Positions 1 to 9,675 are shown, numbered from the stretch's first letter. The stretch: 64,000 bases of DNA from JANXMY01 sp965246745 (GCA_965246745.1 OZ251980.1:2728001-2792000); one strand, 5' to 3'. Notes: a model not told the origin generated them from the sequence alone. Numbers and translations are program-made.

Positions 1-2
1 GG

Positions 3-584
3 GCAGTCGGGCGCACACGGGATGTCGAAGGGGAAGAAATCACGGCGGAGCGCTTGCAGGCGCTCGACGCGCTCGGCAGACCGACGTATCTTCTGAGCTT
101 GGGGAGAACCGACAGTGCCTCGCTGCCGCCTGCGGTTCAAGAGTACCTCAAAGTCGGCGAGCATCTTGGCCTGCCGGCGAGGCCGCTCATCGCTCAGCGC
201 AAGCCGTGGTATAAAATGGAAACGAGAACGCCGCCGCCGTTTTTGTTTGCCTATCTTGGGCGCCGCCACGCCCGGTTTATTCGAAACAAAGCAGGCATTC
301 TGCCGCTGACCGGCTTTTTGTGTGTCTACCCGCATCGCCAGGAGGCTGCCGCTTTAGAAGAACTATGGCAGCTCTTGCGGAACCCGGCGACAGTGGAAAA
401 TCTTGCGCGTGTGGGGAAATCGTATGGTTCCGGGGCCATCAAAGTCGAGCCGCGCTCGCTGGAAAAACTGCCTATTCCCGAATTTCTTGTCGGCGGCACG
501 GAATTGACACCTCAGCGAAAAGCGGTGCAACTGCCGCTCCGCTTTTACGAAAAGAAGCCTGCGCTCTCGTCTCTTGAGCGATAA
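3..584 (+). CDS. C-terminal part of a DNA N6-adenine methyltransferase-like protein (5' end outside window)
   Basis: The reading frame is open to the left edge, so this is the tail of a longer gene; the TTG at 54 is probably internal. The visible residues resemble the C-terminal target-recognition region of Eco57I/TaqI-type class I methyltransferases: a KPWYKMETRTPPP segment, a conserved basic stretch with an asparagine (FIRNKAG), and near the end GSGAIKVEPRSLEKLPIP, typical of the 'which DNA contacts to keep' helix of these enzymes. The catalytic NPPY motif would lie upstream and is not visible. Assignment rests on family resemblance of this tail only, so the enzyme class is likely but the restriction partner, if any, is unknown. 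Confidence 0.6.
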   Translation, partial: AVGRTRDVEGEEITAERLQALDALGRPTYLLSLGRTDSASLPPAVQEYLKVGEHLGLPARPLIAQRKPWYKMETRTPPPFLFAYLGRRHARFIRNKAGILPLTGFLCVYPHRQEAAALEELWQLLRNPATVENLARVGKSYGSGAIKVEPRSLEKLPIPEFLVGGTELTPQRKAVQLPLRFYEKKPALSSLER

Positions 585-601
585 TAGAAAGCCTTACTTC
601 A

Positions 602-2125
602 TTGTCTGAAGAAACGATCCAATATGTGCCCGACCGCGCGGACCCGGTGCGGCTCCAAAAACTGGACGCGCTGCGGGCCGCCGGCCGCGACCCGTTTGCC
701 GCCGAGCGGTTTGACGTGACCCATCATGCCGCCGGGATTATCGCCGACTTTGAAGCGCTGGACACGCACACGGTGTTTCTGGCCGGACGCCTCACGGCCA
801 TTCGCATTCAAGGCAAAGTGGCGTTTTTGGATTTGACCGACAGCACCGGGCGAATTCAGCTTTATGTCCGAAAAGACGAAGTCGGCGACGCGCTGTTTGA
901 CGACATCAAGCACCATTTAGATTTAGGCGACATTGCCGGCGTTTCCGGCTTTGTGTTTCGCACGCAGCGCGGCGAAATCTCGGTGCATGTGCGCGAGTGG
1001 ACCCTGCTCGCGAAGTCCCTGCGCTCCCTGCCGCTCGGCAAAGAATACGAAACCGACGACGGCGAGGAAAAGCAGTCCGGCGGGCTGAAAGACCCGGAAG
1101 TGCGCTACCGGCAGCGCTCGGTGGACCTGCTGGTCAACAAAGAGTCGCGTGAGCGGCTGCTCGGGCGCATGAAAGTCGCCCGCGCGATGCGCGAGTATCT
1201 GGATACCCTGGGGTATCTGGAAGTCGAGACCCCGGTGCTGCAAGCGGTCGCCGGCGGCGCGGCGGCGCGTCCATTTTTGACCCACCACAACGCGCTGGAT
1301 TTGGAGCTGCATCTGCGGATTTCGCTTGAGCTGTACTTGAAGCGTTTGATCATCGGCGGCATAGACAAAGTTTATGAGCTGGGCCGGGTGTTTCGCAATG
1401 AAGGCATCTCGCCCCGGCACTCGCCGGAGTTTACGATGATGGAAGTCTATGCGGCTTATGCGAACCTCGACGACATGATGACGCTGGTGGAGGGCATGTA
1501 CCGGTTTATCTGCCGAGCGCTGCACGGGCGCGAGCAGTTCACTTACGCCGGGCAGGACGTGGATTTGGCCCCGAATTTTGCCCGCCTGCCGATGCTGGCG
1601 GGGATACAGCAGTACGCCGGGGTCGCGCCGGAAGAGCTGGCGACGCTCGAGTCGGCGCACGGCGTTTTAGCGCGGCTCGGGCTGCCGACCGAAAACGAGC
1701 CGACCGTCGGCGGGATCATTGAAAAGCTGCACGAGCGGTTTACCCAGCCGAACCTCATCCAGCCGACGTTTATCACCGACTTTCCGACTGAAACGTCGCC
1801 GCTCGCTAAGAAAATGCCCGGCAATCCGAATTTGACCCGCCGCTTTGAGATTTACATGGCCGGGGCGGAGCTTGGCAATGCGTTCAGCGAGATCAATGAC
1901 CCGCTCGATCAGCGCGAGCGGTTCACCGCGCAGGCGGCGCTGCGGCAGGGCGGCGATGCCGAAGCGCACCCGATGGACGAGGAATTCTTAAAGGCGATGG
2001 AGTACGGCATGCCCCCGACCGGCGGCTTCGGCGGCGGGGTGGACCGGCTGGCCGTGATCCTCACCGATGCGCCGTCTATCCGCGACGTGATTTTATTCCC
2101 GCTGCTGCGGCCGGAGCGCGGTTAG
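602..2125 (+). CDS. lysS: Lysine--tRNA ligase, class II
   Basis: This enzyme charges tRNA-Lys with lysine in the cytoplasm. The 507-residue length fits class II LysRS. An N-terminal OB-fold that binds the anticodon spans about residues 55-150 (AGRLTAIRIQGKVAFLDL). The catalytic core carries motif 2 near residue 264 (FRNEGISPRHSPEFT) and motif 3 near residue 476 (GGGVDRLAVILT). The start used is TTG at 602, 17 nt after the preceding stop. No strong ribosome binding site is visible, and GTG at 623 is an alternative. The C-terminus ends directly after the motif 3 helix, as usual. Confidence 0.95.
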   Translation: MSEETIQYVPDRADPVRLQKLDALRAAGRDPFAAERFDVTHHAAGIIADFEALDTHTVFLAGRLTAIRIQGKVAFLDLTDSTGRIQLYVRKDEVGDALFDDIKHHLDLGDIAGVSGFVFRTQRGEISVHVREWTLLAKSLRSLPLGKEYETDDGEEKQSGGLKDPEVRYRQRSVDLLVNKESRERLLGRMKVARAMREYLDTLGYLEVETPVLQAVAGGAAARPFLTHHNALDLELHLRISLELYLKRLIIGGIDKVYELGRVFRNEGISPRHSPEFTMMEVYAAYANLDDMMTLVEGMYRFICRALHGREQFTYAGQDVDLAPNFARLPMLAGIQQYAGVAPEELATLESAHGVLARLGLPTENEPTVGGIIEKLHERFTQPNLIQPTFITDFPTETSPLAKKMPGNPNLTRRFEIYMAGAELGNAFSEINDPLDQRERFTAQAALRQGGDAEAHPMDEEFLKAMEYGMPPTGGFGGGVDRLAVILTDAPSIRDVILFPLLRPERG

Positions 2126-2169
2126 CCGGGTAATTCTGGGTATCATCCAAGCAGGCACGCAAGACTTCT

Positions 2170-3141
2170 ATGAACAGACCACTGCCTCAAAAAGCCAACA
2201 CGGCTGTCTGCGCCCTGCTGACCCTGCTGCTGCTTTGCCTCTGCACCTGGCTGGAAGTCAGCTTGGAGCAGATCGCCGGGATCAACCGCCCGTACACAAT
2301 CTTTTACTTGATCCCGGTCGCGGTCGGCGCGGCGCTGATGGGAATGTGGGGCGGCATCGGGACCGCGCTGGCGGCCCTGGTGCTGGCGCGGGTGTACCTC
2401 TTTGCCGACAACAAGCACGGCCTCGACCTGCTCTCGTTTCCCGATACTGCTGAAGGGGTTGAGTTCGGCGCGATGCTGCTCGGCACGATCACAATCGCCG
2501 TGATTACCGGAGCGCTGCGCTCGGCTTTAAGCCGCTACAATCAGTCCAACACCGACTTGTCGGCGGCCAATGCGAAGCTGCAAGACAGCGAAGAGCAGCG
2601 GCGGGCCTTCAACCGCGACGTTCTGCTGGCCGTCACCGGCGGCAAGCTGCGGCTGGTCGAGCCGGGCGAAATCCCGCCGGCCGAGCTGGCACACCTTTCC
2701 CCGGTGTTCACGCAGACGCTGACCGACCCCGGCGATGCCAGCGCACTGCGGCATACCCTAAACCGCATCGGGCAGGAATGCGGCATGGACCGCGACCGGA
2801 TTGACGATCTTTGCACGGCGACCACGGAAGCGGCCACCAACGCGGTCAAGCACGGCAGCGGCGGCGAAGCGACAGTCTGGGCGATTGGGGATTCGGTCAC
2901 GGTGCAGATTGCCGACAACGGCGCGGGCATCGCCCCGGCGCACCTCGCGCGGGCGACGCTGGAGCAGGGCTTTTCCACGCGCGTTTCGCTCGGCATGGGG
3001 TTTCATCTTATGCTGCAATCCACCGACACGCTGGCGCTCTGCACGGATGTTCACGGCACGATCGTGTTTCTGCAAGTGTCCAATAAATCCCGCCCCACGG
3101 TTCAGGAATCGGTCCTGGCCCGTTACGCGGGGATCGAGTAA
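2170..3141 (+). CDS. Membrane-anchored HATPase_c protein (RsbW-like serine kinase or sensor)
   Basis: The 323-residue protein starts with three or four hydrophobic segments (about residues 11-31, 43-75 and 95-115) resembling the MASE/DUF4118-like integral sensor modules. A short coiled coil follows (about 120-145), then a C-terminal GHKL ATPase domain. The ATP site is visible as an N-box (EAATNAVKHG, near 220), a G1 box (DNGAGI, near 248) and a G2 box (SLGMGFHLM, near 277). There is no DHp histidine domain, so it looks like an anti-sigma-factor kinase of the RsbW/SpoIIAB type tethered to the membrane rather than a classical histidine kinase. A possible -10 box TATCAT lies at 2141. Its partner sigma factor or antagonist is not adjacent. 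Confidence 0.75.
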   Translation: MNRPLPQKANTAVCALLTLLLLCLCTWLEVSLEQIAGINRPYTIFYLIPVAVGAALMGMWGGIGTALAALVLARVYLFADNKHGLDLLSFPDTAEGVEFGAMLLGTITIAVITGALRSALSRYNQSNTDLSAANAKLQDSEEQRRAFNRDVLLAVTGGKLRLVEPGEIPPAELAHLSPVFTQTLTDPGDASALRHTLNRIGQECGMDRDRIDDLCTATTEAATNAVKHGSGGEATVWAIGDSVTVQIADNGAGIAPAHLARATLEQGFSTRVSLGMGFHLMLQSTDTLALCTDVHGTIVFLQVSNKSRPTVQESVLARYAGIE

Positions 3142-3150
3142 CCCCTCATT

Positions 3151-3612
3151 ATGCCTTTTGAACCTAAATCCCTGACCCGGCGCGAAGTTTTGACCACGGC
3201 CGCCGCCGGGCTTGCCTTGGCGCTTGCGGGCCGCGCCGACGCCGCCCCCGACGGGTGGACCGCCGTGGGCCGCTCCGCCGACTTCGCCCCCGGCACGCCG
3301 AAGCGCGTTTCCGTCCCGCACGGCGGCGTTTTGTTTGTCACCCGCACCGATGCAAAGACTTTAATTGCCGTGTCCGCCAAGTGTACCCACCGGGGCTGCG
3401 AAGTCGGCTGGGCCGAAGATGCCAAGCAGCTTCAATGCCCCTGCCACGGGGCGGCGTTCGCCCCGACCGGCAAAAACATCCACGGCACCCGCCGCCATCC
3501 CGAAGAAGTCCTCCCCGCCCTTGTCTCCCCAACGGTTCGCGAAAAAGCCGGCTTCGTCGAAGTCAATTTAAGCTCCGTTGCGCCCGACGACATCGAGCCG
3601 GCGGAAGACTAA
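3151..3612 (+). CDS. Exported Rieske [2Fe-2S] protein
   Basis: A 153-residue protein with a Tat-like N-terminus (LTRREVLTTAAAG followed by a hydrophobic stretch ending ALAGRADA). The Rieske cluster ligands are intact: CTHRGC near residue 78 and CPCHGAAF near residue 96, giving the two Cys and two His that bind the cluster. It lacks the transmembrane helix and length of a cytochrome bc subunit, so it is probably a soluble periplasmic electron-transfer protein similar to arsenite oxidase small subunits or stand-alone Rieske ferredoxins. It begins 9 nt after the HATPase gene and overlaps the convergent gene on its right by 4 nt. Confidence 0.88.
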   Translation: MPFEPKSLTRREVLTTAAAGLALALAGRADAAPDGWTAVGRSADFAPGTPKRVSVPHGGVLFVTRTDAKTLIAVSAKCTHRGCEVGWAEDAKQLQCPCHGAAFAPTGKNIHGTRRHPEEVLPALVSPTVREKAGFVEVNLSSVAPDDIEPAED

Positions 3613-5513
3613 TCCCGAAACCAGGCATGGGACGCCGCCGGCAGGGTCGTCTTCGGATCGGCTTCGCTGCGAACGCCGCTCACGGTCAGCGTGTACAGCG
3701 TCCCCGGCACGAGCGGCGTGGTCGTCAGGCGCACGGTGCGGGCGCTGCGGCCCCGCCGCGCTTTCAGGACTCGCCCGCCGTTGTCGAGCGCGTAGTTTTC
3801 CGGGCGAAGAGCGCTGCGGGCCTCGACCGGCCGGCTGAATGTCACCGTGACGGCGGCGGCGGCGGCGGCAGCCTGCCCGGACACGGGCGCGGCCCCGCGC
3901 ACGGCAAGCGCGGCCCCGCCGAGCAGGCCGTACACCCCAAGCTGATTGCCGAATGTGGACAAATACACGCGGCCGTTGACCACGGTGGGGGCACAGAACT
4001 TAGCGAACAGGCCGCTGCTGTCGCGAACCGGGTTCATTCGTGAGTTCCACAGCTCATGTCCCAAATCAGACGCATCGTAAGCCCGCAAAATCCCCGGCAC
4101 GGTTTCCCAGTTCGCGTTGGCGTCATACGGGGCCGACGACCAGACAATCCCCGTGCCCGCTTTGTTTCCCTCGGCGGAAACCGACAAAAATGCGCCGGGC
4201 ATGCCGTCGGGAACCGATAGGGCGCTCTCAGACGCCGGGGTCGTATCGAGCCGGCCGCCATGAACCCGAAACGCCATCAAGTGCGCGAACTCGGGCCAGA
4301 TGTACACCTGCGGTCCGCGCGGGCCGTTCCAGTAAACCGGGGAGCCGTGGCAGTTGCCGCGCGTGATTTGAAACGACTGCACAATCTGGCTGTCGTCCGT
4401 GCTTTGGTAATGCCCCATTTTGCCGGTTTGGGTCAGGTACAGCCAGCCGTTTTTGCCGCCGCCGAGCAGCAGGTCCGTGCCGGGGATCAGCAGCGGCCCC
4501 GACGCGCCGGTGTCCTGGTCGTTTTCGCTGAGCGTTTCCTGGTTGTAGGGCGTGAAATAATCGGCGACCGCCAGCGTGCCGGGCTTCGGGGTCAGCTTCA
4601 GAATGCTGCTGCCGTAGTCCGCGCCGCCGCTGCCGGCATCAAACGTGCCGTTGCCGGCCATCGCATACACAAAGCCGCTTTTGTCCGCCGCCATGCCCAT
4701 CCCCGCCTGCCAGATCGCCCCTTCGTCGCCGTTGGGCGTGAGATTGAACACGCACGTCTGGGCCAGCGTCCGGGCATCGTACCCTAAAACCCAGCCGTGA
4801 AACGGCGGGCTGTCGGCATGCGAGCCGAACGCCAGATACACCGTGCCGTTTGCCAGCAGCAGCGCGGGCCGCTGAAGCTGCTTCACGGGATCAAAGGCAA
4901 TCTGCCCGCCGGCGCTTGCCATGCCGGTTCCGGGCACGCTCGCTTTGATTTCGGCCGGGCTGCCCGGCTTTTCCGCCCCGGTCGCAAGGTCCAGCGCATG
5001 AAGCCGCTGCACATAAGTTCCATGCTCTTTGGTCTTGGCCTCGACAAAAATTGTTTGGGTCGCCGGGTCAATGACCGGAGTGCTGGTGATGCCGATCTCG
5101 ACCCGCATGTCGGTCCAATGAGTCGTGTAGATTTCGGCGGCGGGCACCGACGGTCCCAAGTTCACTTTCCAAAGCGGCGGGGCGGCCAAATCGTCGGCGT
5201 CAAACGCATACACGCTGTTGTGCGCGGTCGCGAGAAACACGGCGTTGTGCAGGCCCTTGCCCGGCACGGCCAGGTTCGGCATATATAAAGGCTGCGCGTA
5301 CAAGTAGCCGTCTACGCGGAGCGTCCCGATCTTGCCGAACGTCTTAGGATTGACATTCGCCGTAGTCAGCCGCGTTTCCGCTAAATTTGCGCCCGTCCGG
5401 GCCGCGTCGTTGTGCTGCGTCAGCACCGCCGGCGGCAGCGCCAGGGAATGCGCCGCGCTGAGGCCGGAGGCTGCCGCCAGGAGGATTGATGCTGCGAGAG
5501 TCTGTCGTCGCAT
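3609..5513 (-). CDS. Secreted PQQ-type beta-propeller protein
   Basis: A protein of about 634 residues from the ATG at 5513; the frame is open further upstream, but that part overlaps the PIN toxin gene and lacks a signal, so the ATG before MRRQTLAASILLAAASG is chosen. The signal peptide ends near ALA (residues 1-26). The body contains repeated blade motifs such as VYAFDADDL, RLHALDLATGAEKPG and LRAYDASDLGHELW, as in PQQ-dependent dehydrogenase-like 8-bladed propellers, but no catalytic quinoprotein residues can be assigned. The last 100 residues form a separate beta-sandwich-like domain with a long alanine linker before it. Likely periplasmic or outer-surface; substrate unknown. It is convergent with the Rieske gene. 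Confidence 0.72.
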   Translation of the reverse strand: MRRQTLAASILLAAASGLSAAHSLALPPAVLTQHNDAARTGANLAETRLTTANVNPKTFGKIGTLRVDGYLYAQPLYMPNLAVPGKGLHNAVFLATAHNSVYAFDADDLAAPPLWKVNLGPSVPAAEIYTTHWTDMRVEIGITSTPVIDPATQTIFVEAKTKEHGTYVQRLHALDLATGAEKPGSPAEIKASVPGTGMASAGGQIAFDPVKQLQRPALLLANGTVYLAFGSHADSPPFHGWVLGYDARTLAQTCVFNLTPNGDEGAIWQAGMGMAADKSGFVYAMAGNGTFDAGSGGADYGSSILKLTPKPGTLAVADYFTPYNQETLSENDQDTGASGPLLIPGTDLLLGGGKNGWLYLTQTGKMGHYQSTDDSQIVQSFQITRGNCHGSPVYWNGPRGPQVYIWPEFAHLMAFRVHGGRLDTTPASESALSVPDGMPGAFLSVSAEGNKAGTGIVWSSAPYDANANWETVPGILRAYDASDLGHELWNSRMNPVRDSSGLFAKFCAPTVVNGRVYLSTFGNQLGVYGLLGGAALAVRGAAPVSGQAAAAAAAVTVTFSRPVEARSALRPENYALDNGGRVLKARRGRSARTVRLTTTPLVPGTLYTLTVSGVRSEADPKTTLPAASHAWFRD

Positions 5514-5550
5514 GGTGCGGGGTATTTCTATGCAAGCTGCAATGCGGCCC

Positions 5551-6003
5551 TCACTTGATATCGTTTGGGTGAACGACCGTAATTCCCAGCGGGACGTAGC
5601 GCTGAAAATCTTTGACATTGAATGTAAGTATGTGCGTCAGCCCATGCGCCAGCATCGCGGCTGCCAGACGTGCATCGTGAACCTGTATGCCGGTGATGCC
5701 GAGGGTTAAGACGGTCGCACGCCACCTTCGGTAGACCTCGGCCGTGTCGTACTTCATCGGAAAGTCTAGCTCAAGCTGCTGAATTTTGAGATCCGCTTCG
5801 GTGACAGTCCAGCCGAACCCGCCGCGCTGCTGGTCCAGCGGAGCCGTGACGACACGCCAAAACTCATTCATGGTCTGCGGGACAAGGAAAATGTCATCAG
5901 TTTCTAAAACTGTCTGAACCGCCGTGGTGGCCGCCGGGTGCATGGGATGTGCCGGCTCGCTGCTTCGGAGCCAAACGTTGGAATCGGCAAGCCAGTCAAT
6001 CAT
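5551..6003 (-). CDS. vapC: PIN-domain ribonuclease toxin (VapC family)
   Basis: The 150-residue protein has the PIN-domain acidic residues: an Asp in LADSNVWLR near residue 7, a central Glu in MNEFWR and a C-terminal pair in HDARLAA and FNVKDFQRY. These coordinate the metal ions that cleave RNA in VapC toxins. The start codon follows directly after the stop of the small upstream gene (TGA then ATG), so the pair is translationally coupled, the usual order antitoxin then toxin. Confidence 0.88.
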   Translation of the reverse strand: MIDWLADSNVWLRSSEPAHPMHPAATTAVQTVLETDDIFLVPQTMNEFWRVVTAPLDQQRGGFGWTVTEADLKIQQLELDFPMKYDTAEVYRRWRATVLTLGITGIQVHDARLAAAMLAHGLTHILTFNVKDFQRYVPLGITVVHPNDIK

Positions 6004-6261
6004 TCAGCGCTCCCCATAAATTGTGCTGCGGCTGATCGCGTCGTCGGAAAGCAGCGGCGTATCATAACCGCTGCTCTGCGCCCATTGCTGAAATCGCTGA
6101 ATACGCGCCGTTCGTGCCATCGCCGTTTGCTGTTCGGTTGCTCTCGTTTCGGCCAACGCTGCCCGGAGCAAATCCTCATGCAGCTTTTCAGGCGCGACCC
6201 CGCGCTCATCGGCTACGCTTCGCAGGCGCACTTCGATCTCCGGGTTCAATGTCAGTGTCAT
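6004..6261 (-). CDS. vapB: VapB-like antitoxin
   Basis: An 85-residue protein with an N-terminal ribbon-helix-helix-like stretch (MTLTLNPEIEVRLRSVADERG, then an alpha-helical segment) expected to bind the operator DNA. A C-terminal extension with many charged residues probably wraps the PIN toxin encoded directly downstream. Assignment comes from its size, N-terminal pattern and position in front of the PIN gene. It would neutralise the toxin and autoregulate the pair. Confidence 0.78.
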   Translation of the reverse strand: MTLTLNPEIEVRLRSVADERGVAPEKLHEDLLRAALAETRATEQQTAMARTARIQRFQQWAQSSGYDTPLLSDDAISRSTIYGER

Positions 6262-6292
6262 GGCTTCCTCTCGTTTCTGGACATTTGACGGC

Positions 6293-9200
6293 TTACACTT
6301 CCGCCAAAATCGCCTTGCGCCGCTCGTCGAACTCGTCCTGCGTGATGATGTCCTCGGCGCGAAGCTCTTTCAAGTCATTCAACCGCTCTTTCAGCGACCG
6401 GGTTCCGCTGCCGGGGGCCGGCGCGGCGGCCGGTGCGCCGGGAATGACGACCGGCATGGCGGATGTTTCGCCGGACGCGGCGGCGACGGCCGCCGTGCTG
6501 CCGGCGTAGTTGATTTCTTCCAGATAATGGGTCAGCACCAAGTAGTAGGCATTGTAGAACGCCGGGGGCCAGGCCGGCTTCTGCGCCGACGCATGGGCGA
6601 CCAGGCGGTCGCCGAGCGCTTTGCCGCCGAGGTCGCGCAGGCGCTCGTCAATCGCGGCGGCGATCTGCGCCGCCATCCGGCGGTCGTCGCACAGCCGCTG
6701 CACAATATCGCGGGCCTCCATCGGCGGCCGGTCCGGGCTGCCGGCTTCGGCTTTCAGGCCGGCCACGGGCGTCTCGACCGCGTTGAAGCCGCCCAGCGCG
6801 TCGGACTTCGGCATGCCGAACTTATCCACATAGCTCGCGACAAACCGAAGCTGCGTCCGGGTCCCGACACTGGTGTATTTCGACTCGCGCTCTTCGGAGA
6901 TCACGCCCGACGCCCACCCAACCACGAATGTCCGCCAGGCCGCTTTTTGGTCTTCGGCGGACGGCGGCGAGATACGCACCCATTCGGCGACATCGGTGCG
7001 GGTGTGGATCGGGTTCGCCGCCGCGCCCTGCGACTTCACCTGGTCATACGCATACCGATACGAGTCCATGCCCTGCAAAAGCCGCAGAGGAAACGCCGCC
7101 CGCTCATGCAGAAACAAGACTTGGTCGGGTTCGTTGGAATTGGTGATCTGCTGGTCTTTGATGTTCTGCACCGACTCGGTCAGCATCGCGCCGAACCGCT
7201 GCTCGGTCTCGGAGCGCGGGGCCGATCCGTGCAGGACGCCCACAATGGTCTGCTCTTTGTTCATGTTGTGGGTGTAGTTGGGCGCGTTTTCCTGCAAATG
7301 CAGAAACGGCCGGGACAGCGAGACGACCCGGCGCAGCGTTTGAACGGTCCGGTCAGTGTCCAGGCCGTACTTGGCGTAAAACTTGTCCAAAACGCTTTCC
7401 TCGGCGACCGGCTGAAACACGGCGCGGGCATGGTCCAAAATCACTTCGGCCAGGCGCGATAATTCCCCGTCTTTGATGCCCCAAATGTCGCCGCGCGTCC
7501 CGAGCGTTTCAAGTATATCGGTGACCAAATTATTGACGACCGTGGACGCGGGGTCCTGCGCGTTGCCGACATAAAACGCATACCGCTCGTCAATATCGCC
7601 CCCGACATACCGATCTACGCCTGTGTTCGGGTCGGTTTCCCGCCGTCCGGGATTGAACAAGACTTCGCCGTTGACATCTACGGGTTCTTGGACGGCATGG
7701 CGCTCGGCCCGCTCAAACCGCGCCCGCAGCGAGTCCATCCGCTCAACGTATCGGTCCATGTCCGCCCGCAGCGCCCCGACAGTCTCAATCATATGCCCGT
7801 AAAAGACCGCCGCCGCGCCGGCCGCCTTGAATTCCAGCGCTTCGGCGTCAAAACGCCGGGCGGCAGCGAGGTACAAATCTTTCTGCTCGTCAATCTCCCG
7901 CCGCTTGGCGGTGGCGATGAGGCTCAGCATGAAGTCGCTCGACAAGCGGTTAATCGCGGTCAGAGCATCGTCGCGCTGCTTGGCGATCAGCAGCGCGTTG
8001 TTTTTCAGTTCTTCCTGCTGCCGCTCAAGCTGCGTCAAGTAGCCCCGAAACCGATCCGCCATGGTGTCCAAAGACGCCGCCGCGACGGTGTGCCGGTGGT
8101 TCGGGTCGTTGACCCGCGCCGAAACCCAGTCCCGCAGCGCTTTGTCTTTGGCGCGAATGGCCGCGCCCAAATTCTGCTGGATTTGAAACACCGATTCGCC
8201 GAGGTTGGTCCGGCGCTTGGCGAGTAAATCCGGGTTCGGGTCGGTGTCGGCGACCCGCGCTTCCGACTCTTTCTGCCGGGCGGTCAGATACCCGACCACG
8301 CTGCCGTGACCGGGGTAGGCCGTCGCATACTGCCGGTCCACCGCCTGCCAGTACGCGAGCGCCGAGTCGCGCAGGGTCTCGCCGGTCTCCGAGTTTCCCA
8401 GCAGGACTTGGCGCTGCACGGCGTCGGGGGCCATGCCGAGCCGCCCGAGTTCCTGGTCGGTAAACGCCCCGACATTGACCGTGCGCTCCAGCGGCGTGGT
8501 CCACCGCCGGACAATATCGCCCGCCAGGCGGTTGGAGCACGCCGCCATGACTTTGTCTTTCGGGAACTGGATCGCCGACAGCCCAAAGCCGAGATAGTTC
8601 TGCGGGCAGCCCAGCCCGTCTGATGTGATCAAAAACTGGTCGAAGTTGTTGCGGTTGGACTTCTTTTGCCGCTGGAACTCCGAAGTCAAATCGAGAAAGA
8701 TTGAATGCCCGATCATCTCGACTAAATCTTTGACCGAGTCGAGCTGGGCCGCCGGGGACGACGTATCCGCAAGATACGTATACCGAAACGGCGGGTCGGC
8801 ATCTTCCATCGGCGGAATGTCCGCCTGGTACTGGGCGGTAAATGTCGTGGTCGGGTCGGTGTAGTGGTTCAGCTCCAGCAGCGCCGCATACGCATTGGGC
8901 CGATTATCTACGGCCACCGCCTCGGAGTTCGGCGGGATCGAGAACATGCCGACCGTTTCCAGCATTCGCTGGTTCTTGAACTTATTTCTGACGGTATACG
9001 CCAAATCCAAAAACATGCCCGACCCGGTGCCGCCGAGCAGCGACCCGACCACATAGACCGTGATGCCTTCGCCGACTTGCAGCCCGTTCCGAATCGCCGT
9101 CTCTTTTGACGAGTCTTTGGTAATCTGTAGCATCTGCTCTTCCAGCCGCCGCGCGATCTGGTTGTAGTTCCAGAAATACGCCAGCCGCCCCCGCGCCCGG

Positions 9201-9619
9201 ACCGCCCCCGCGCCCTGGTCAATATCGCCGGTCAATACCCGCTGGTCCAGCCAGCCGCGCAAGTGGGGATGCTCTCTTAAATTCTTCCGAAGCGAGTCCA
9301 CGCCATGCACCGACGTATGGATTTTATCGGCGTTGTCCAAGTTGACTTCATCGTCATAATCCGGGTGCTTGGAAAAGATCGCCTGGTCCGTGTCGAGCAG
9401 CAGAAACGACACAATCGGCAGCTTGTCCAGCGCTCCATATTTGTCTACGAGTCGCTTGCGGATGTCCAGCATGATCTGATGCCCGGTCCCGCCGACCCCG
9501 ATAATCAGCGACCGCGAGATGCCCCGCAGCCGCCCATCCTCCGCCTGTGGCCCCGTCGTAGACGCCGCCCCCGCCGTGCCGTTCGTTCCGTTTGTCGGTG
9601 TTTGTATGATTTCTGCCAT
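6293..9619 (-). CDS. Large tubulin/FtsZ-like GTPase (Tubulin_2 type) with C-terminal SHOCT-like tail
   Basis: A 1108-residue protein. A Rossmann-type N-terminus carries the nucleotide-binding loop GVGGTGHQ at residues 41-48, and the tubulin signature GGTGSGMFLDL lies near residue 195, as in Tubulin_2/FtsZ-like proteins. The middle is mostly long alpha-helix and coiled coil (about 480-620). The last 35 residues (LKERLNDLKELRAEDIITQDEF onward) match the SHOCT oligomerisation tail pattern. The ATG at 9619 is preferred because a second copy of this start region exists at 10753; a TTG at 9664 would add 15 residues created by a 21-bp duplication. It ends a leftward cluster with membrane, vWA, PH and pseudokinase proteins, which suggests a membrane-attached GTP-dependent polymer. 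Polymerisation is inference. Confidence 0.85.
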   Translation of the reverse strand: MAEIIQTPTNGTNGTAGAASTTGPQAEDGRLRGISRSLIIGVGGTGHQIMLDIRKRLVDKYGALDKLPIVSFLLLDTDQAIFSKHPDYDDEVNLDNADKIHTSVHGVDSLRKNLREHPHLRGWLDQRVLTGDIDQGAGAVRARGRLAYFWNYNQIARRLEEQMLQITKDSSKETAIRNGLQVGEGITVYVVGSLLGGTGSGMFLDLAYTVRNKFKNQRMLETVGMFSIPPNSEAVAVDNRPNAYAALLELNHYTDPTTTFTAQYQADIPPMEDADPPFRYTYLADTSSPAAQLDSVKDLVEMIGHSIFLDLTSEFQRQKKSNRNNFDQFLITSDGLGCPQNYLGFGLSAIQFPKDKVMAACSNRLAGDIVRRWTTPLERTVNVGAFTDQELGRLGMAPDAVQRQVLLGNSETGETLRDSALAYWQAVDRQYATAYPGHGSVVGYLTARQKESEARVADTDPNPDLLAKRRTNLGESVFQIQQNLGAAIRAKDKALRDWVSARVNDPNHRHTVAAASLDTMADRFRGYLTQLERQQEELKNNALLIAKQRDDALTAINRLSSDFMLSLIATAKRREIDEQKDLYLAAARRFDAEALEFKAAGAAAVFYGHMIETVGALRADMDRYVERMDSLRARFERAERHAVQEPVDVNGEVLFNPGRRETDPNTGVDRYVGGDIDERYAFYVGNAQDPASTVVNNLVTDILETLGTRGDIWGIKDGELSRLAEVILDHARAVFQPVAEESVLDKFYAKYGLDTDRTVQTLRRVVSLSRPFLHLQENAPNYTHNMNKEQTIVGVLHGSAPRSETEQRFGAMLTESVQNIKDQQITNSNEPDQVLFLHERAAFPLRLLQGMDSYRYAYDQVKSQGAAANPIHTRTDVAEWVRISPPSAEDQKAAWRTFVVGWASGVISEERESKYTSVGTRTQLRFVASYVDKFGMPKSDALGGFNAVETPVAGLKAEAGSPDRPPMEARDIVQRLCDDRRMAAQIAAAIDERLRDLGGKALGDRLVAHASAQKPAWPPAFYNAYYLVLTHYLEEINYAGSTAAVAAASGETSAMPVVIPGAPAAAPAPGSGTRSLKERLNDLKELRAEDIITQDEFDERRKAILAEV

Positions 9620-9633
9620 AGTGTTTGTGTCGC

Positions 9634-9675
9634 GTGCCGTCAAAAGTTCTTCCGGTGCCGTCAAAAATTCTTCCG
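9634..9675. repeat. 21-bp tandem duplication across a gene junction
   Basis: Two adjacent 21-bp units (9634-9654 and 9655-9675) differ at one base. The right copy contains the stop codon and last residues of the coiled-coil gene; the left copy lies in the leader of the tubulin-like gene. The duplication therefore added the extra leader and creates the possible TTG start at 9664. Confidence 0.85.

Noticed and set aside
6260..7462. 400-codon open frame on the plus strand
   Set aside because: It lies entirely opposite the tubulin-like gene, which has recognisable GTPase motifs; long antisense frames are common at this GC and this one has no domain or ribosome binding site.
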